This document shows, piece by piece, positions 62,308 to 64,000 of a stretch of 64,000 bases of DNA (position 1 is its first letter; every line of letters starts with the position of its first letter). The translations under genes and the position numbers were made by a program. Under the pieces are notes generated by a model. The model ran no database searches. It was given only the letters and a program-made list of their open reading frames with translations, and was not told where the DNA came from. Source of the stretch: an uncultured Lachnospiraceae bacterium (GTDB taxonomy: Bacteria > Bacillota > Clostridia > Lachnospirales > Lachnospiraceae). The stretch is from assembly GCA_900548905.1 (NCBI GenBank), contig URMK01000009.1, positions 62,001-126,000 on the forward strand. Reading direction: 5' to 3'.

Positions 62308-62455
62308 ATTTTTCCCCAATCCGTAAAATAAAGAAATATCCATCCCCTTTGCCCGCTCCTGACGGACAATTACTGCTGTTTTTCTTTATGATACAGAAAA
62401 AACGGAAATTTGTAAAGGCTATTTCCATGTATGGATGCAGAGTAAAAACCTGAGG

Positions 62456-62920
62456 TTACCGATCACGCCCCCCTATGCCGCTGTCCTGTGGCCGTTCCTT
62501 CCTTACCTGAAAACGCTTCAGTTCTTCATTTAAGCTTTTTGCTTTCCTGCGGGCGACAAACCACAGTACCCCTTCTGCCGCAATACTGATGAGCAATATC
62601 ATAACCATAAAAGGCAGCAGTACTTCCCAATCCGTTCTGCCGGCCAAAAAAACAATACCTACCATAATCCCTTCCAGCAACAGCAGCTGCAGCAGCTTTC
62701 GCAGCAGCATCTGCTTTACCGAAAGTTCTCTCCTGCTGTAGGTTACCGCCGAAGGCAGGATTCCCAGGAACCCGTACATAACGGGAAACAAAAATGCCTT
62801 ATAGCCAAACCGTATTTCCGGTTCGTAACGCATCCCCAGAAATGCCATGGCAAGATTGACACAGGTTACCACCACAAAAAAACTGATTACCAGCCGTTCC
62901 ATGAACTCCCTTTTACTCAT
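62456..62920 (-). CDS. DUF3021 membrane protein
   Basis: A 154-residue membrane protein with four hydrophobic segments (LVISFFVVVTCVNLAMAFLG; FLFPVMYGFLGILPSAVTYS; LLQLLLLEGIMVGIVFLAG; LPFMVMILLISIAAEGVLWF) and a charged C-terminal tail. DUF3021 proteins typically sit next to a small LytTR regulator, as here, and are thought to restrain its activity at the membrane. AAAGGGG precedes the ATG; the gene overlaps the regulator by eight bases. Confidence 0.85.
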   Translation of the reverse strand: MSKREFMERLVISFFVVVTCVNLAMAFLGMRYEPEIRFGYKAFLFPVMYGFLGILPSAVTYSRRELSVKQMLLRKLLQLLLLEGIMVGIVFLAGRTDWEVLLPFMVMILLISIAAEGVLWFVARRKAKSLNEELKRFQVRKERPQDSGIGGRDR

Positions 62921-63371
62921 CTTTGCCCCTTTCCCCGCCTCGTAAAATATCCCGCAGGCTGTTTACATATTTTCTGGAAATGATAATATCCTCCCCGTTG
63001 TGCAGCCTGGCAGACAGACGTCCGTTCAGGGCGGGACGCAGGGAATCAATCCGCATCAGATTGACCACCACTGTCCGGGAACACCGGAAAAACTGCTTGC
63101 TTCCGTAAGCCTCTTCAAATGCATACAGCTTCATTTTCACCTCATACACCTTATCTTTGGTATAGACGTAGAGCCGGTTATCCACAGCCTCCGCATAATA
63201 TATATCCGCCAGCGGGATCCGGTACAGTTTCCCCGCTTCATACCCTTCCAGGTTTTCCTGTCTGGAGAGAATAAAATGCCGGATGTCCCGAACCGTTTCC
63301 GTAACTGTGTGACAGCGTATCAGCACCTGTTCTTCCTGCTGTCTGTCAATTTGTTCTACCGTTACCTTCAT
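62913..63371 (-). CDS. LytTR-domain transcriptional regulator
   Basis: A 152-residue protein: short N-terminal region (KVTVEQIDRQQEEQVLIRCH) then a LytTR DNA-binding domain (GKLYRIPLADIYYAEAVDNR; FFRCSRTVVVNLMRIDSLRP; IIISRKYVNSLRDIL). There is no receiver domain. The start at 63371 (MKVTVEQ) follows GGAAG; an ATG 13 codons upstream is poorly supported. Forms a LytTR/DUF3021 pair with the following gene; such pairs commonly regulate their own transcription and neighbouring transport or stress genes. Confidence 0.88.
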   Translation of the reverse strand: MKVTVEQIDRQQEEQVLIRCHTVTETVRDIRHFILSRQENLEGYEAGKLYRIPLADIYYAEAVDNRLYVYTKDKVYEVKMKLYAFEEAYGSKQFFRCSRTVVVNLMRIDSLRPALNGRLSARLHNGEDIIISRKYVNSLRDILRGGERGKDE

Positions 63372-63425
63372 ATACTTCCGCCTGCTCCTTCCCGGGACTT
63401 CTTCCGGCATATTCCGGAAAGTCAG

Positions 63426-64000
63426 TCAAACACGCTCCGTGGACGACGGAGTGTTTGGTCTGCTTTCCCCTTCCTGCTTCAGATAATAATCATAGTATTC
63501 CAGAATAATCCCGTTCATTGTCTCAATACATTCTCTGGCATCACGCTTTCCGGTTCCCAGCAGCCATGCAAGAGGAGGGGAAAAAAGAGGTAAGTCAGTA
63601 AAATTCATATGCTCTGCATCGTCAAAATGAATTTCCCTCCCATCCCGCGCTTCTGATAATATGGCATGGTTCACATACTGATCTCCATACTTCAATCCTT
63701 CCTCATAATGTCCCGTTGTATCGATGCAGAGCAGGGGAACCGGATACGGTTCCTCATTCATCCGGTATTTTCCGTTTGAAAAGTCCAGTTCTTCCCCCAG
63801 CATGGTCCCGTCCAGATCAATTACAGCTTTTACTTCAGGCCGTTCCCGTCCTACGGTAACTGCCGCAGCACCTCCAAGGGAATGCCCAATCAGTCCTGTT
63901 TTTTCCGTATCTATCAGACTGAAGGGCGTCCCTGACGATTCCCCGCGGCAGTTTTCCCCTATCCGATCCAGCACAAAATGCAAATCCGCCACCCGAAGTG
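63426..64000 (-). CDS. Alpha/beta hydrolase, PAF-acetylhydrolase-like, C-terminal part
   Basis: At least 191 codons, continuing beyond the right edge. Visible features: LHFVLDRIGENC, nucleophile elbow GLIGHSLGGAAAV, acid in VKAVIDLDGTM and a catalytic His in FDDAEHMNFTDLPLFSPPL. The GHSLGG elbow followed by LDGTM and the H-x3-FxDxP ending recalls plasma-type platelet-activating-factor acetylhydrolases and related dienelactone-hydrolase folds. Any N-terminal signal or anchor is out of view. Substrate unknown; probably an ester of a small lipid or xenobiotic. It lies 54 bases upstream of the LytTR gene. Confidence 0.75.
   Translation of the reverse strand, partial: LRVADLHFVLDRIGENCRGESSGTPFSLIDTEKTGLIGHSLGGAAAVTVGRERPEVKAVIDLDGTMLGEELDFSNGKYRMNEEPYPVPLLCIDTTGHYEEGLKYGDQYVNHAILSEARDGREIHFDDAEHMNFTDLPLFSPPLAWLLGTGKRDARECIETMNGIILEYYDYYLKQEGESRPNTPSSTERV

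Noticed and set aside
1..64000. Insertion sequences, integrases, phage genes, rRNA and tRNA
   Set aside because: No protein motif, terminal inverted repeat or cloverleaf supporting any of these was found on reading the window.

Overview
The window looks like a chromosome segment of a gut-type Lachnospiraceae (Clostridia, Bacillota). This is inferred from content: pyruvate:ferredoxin oxidoreductase, strong AGGAGG-type ribosome binding sites, membrane-bound AraC and YesM/YesN-type regulators, LplABC-type sugar importers without their own ATPase, several glycoside hydrolases, a C_GCAxxG_C_C protein, and SipW/TasA-type secretion genes. No rRNA, tRNA, CRISPR array, transposase or phage gene was seen. 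Most genes lie on the minus strand.

Layout. 1-4.4 kb: the start of nifJ with a long structured leader, a divergent LysR regulator, an alpha/beta hydrolase, two small flavin-binding proteins (one with a C-terminal ferredoxin domain) and the remnant of an HxlR regulator. 4.4-8.1 kb: a lipoprotein, a GyrI-like protein and an AraC/GyrI-like regulator. 8.4-16.2 kb: a minus-strand operon for a solute-binding lipoprotein, two permeases, a GH94 phosphorylase resembling diacetylchitobiose phosphorylase, and a phosphohexomutase. Together these would import an oligosaccharide, split it with phosphate and convert the sugar 1-phosphate. A divergent membrane-bound AraC regulator follows (16.6-18.8 kb). 18.8-27.5 kb: an operon of GH1, GH106-like and two GH78-like enzymes, suited to rhamnose- and glucose-decorated plant glycans or glycosides. 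27.9-33.2 kb: a subtilase lipoprotein and an ABC exporter operon in which one permease is fused to an M1-type metallopeptidase. 33.5-36.7 kb: small redox and SEC-C proteins, a possible structured RNA and an MFS transporter.

36.8-50.6 kb is the most distinctive part: a surface-matrix cluster. It has two SipW-type signal peptidases (Ser/His dyad), three TasA/camelysin-like or related secreted proteins, a membrane-anchored protein with a TasA-like C-terminal domain, and a 2232-residue surface protein (leucine-rich N-terminus, Glu/Gln/Thr/Lys hexapeptide repeats, a beta-helix-like core, no visible sortase signal). A divergent 500-residue HTH protein faces it across an AT-rich promoter region that also encodes a 47-codon Cys-rich frame. 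Terminator-like hairpins between its genes suggest graded expression.

50.8-64 kb: a HAD phosphatase, a LysR regulator, purA, then a CUT2 sugar importer (ATPase, permease, binding protein). Next to it is a three-gene sensing unit of membrane-anchored sugar-binding protein, YesM-type kinase and YesN-type response regulator. The window closes with a LytTR/DUF3021 pair and a hydrolase cut by the window edge.

All functional calls come from reading translated sequence and family knowledge; no database search was run.
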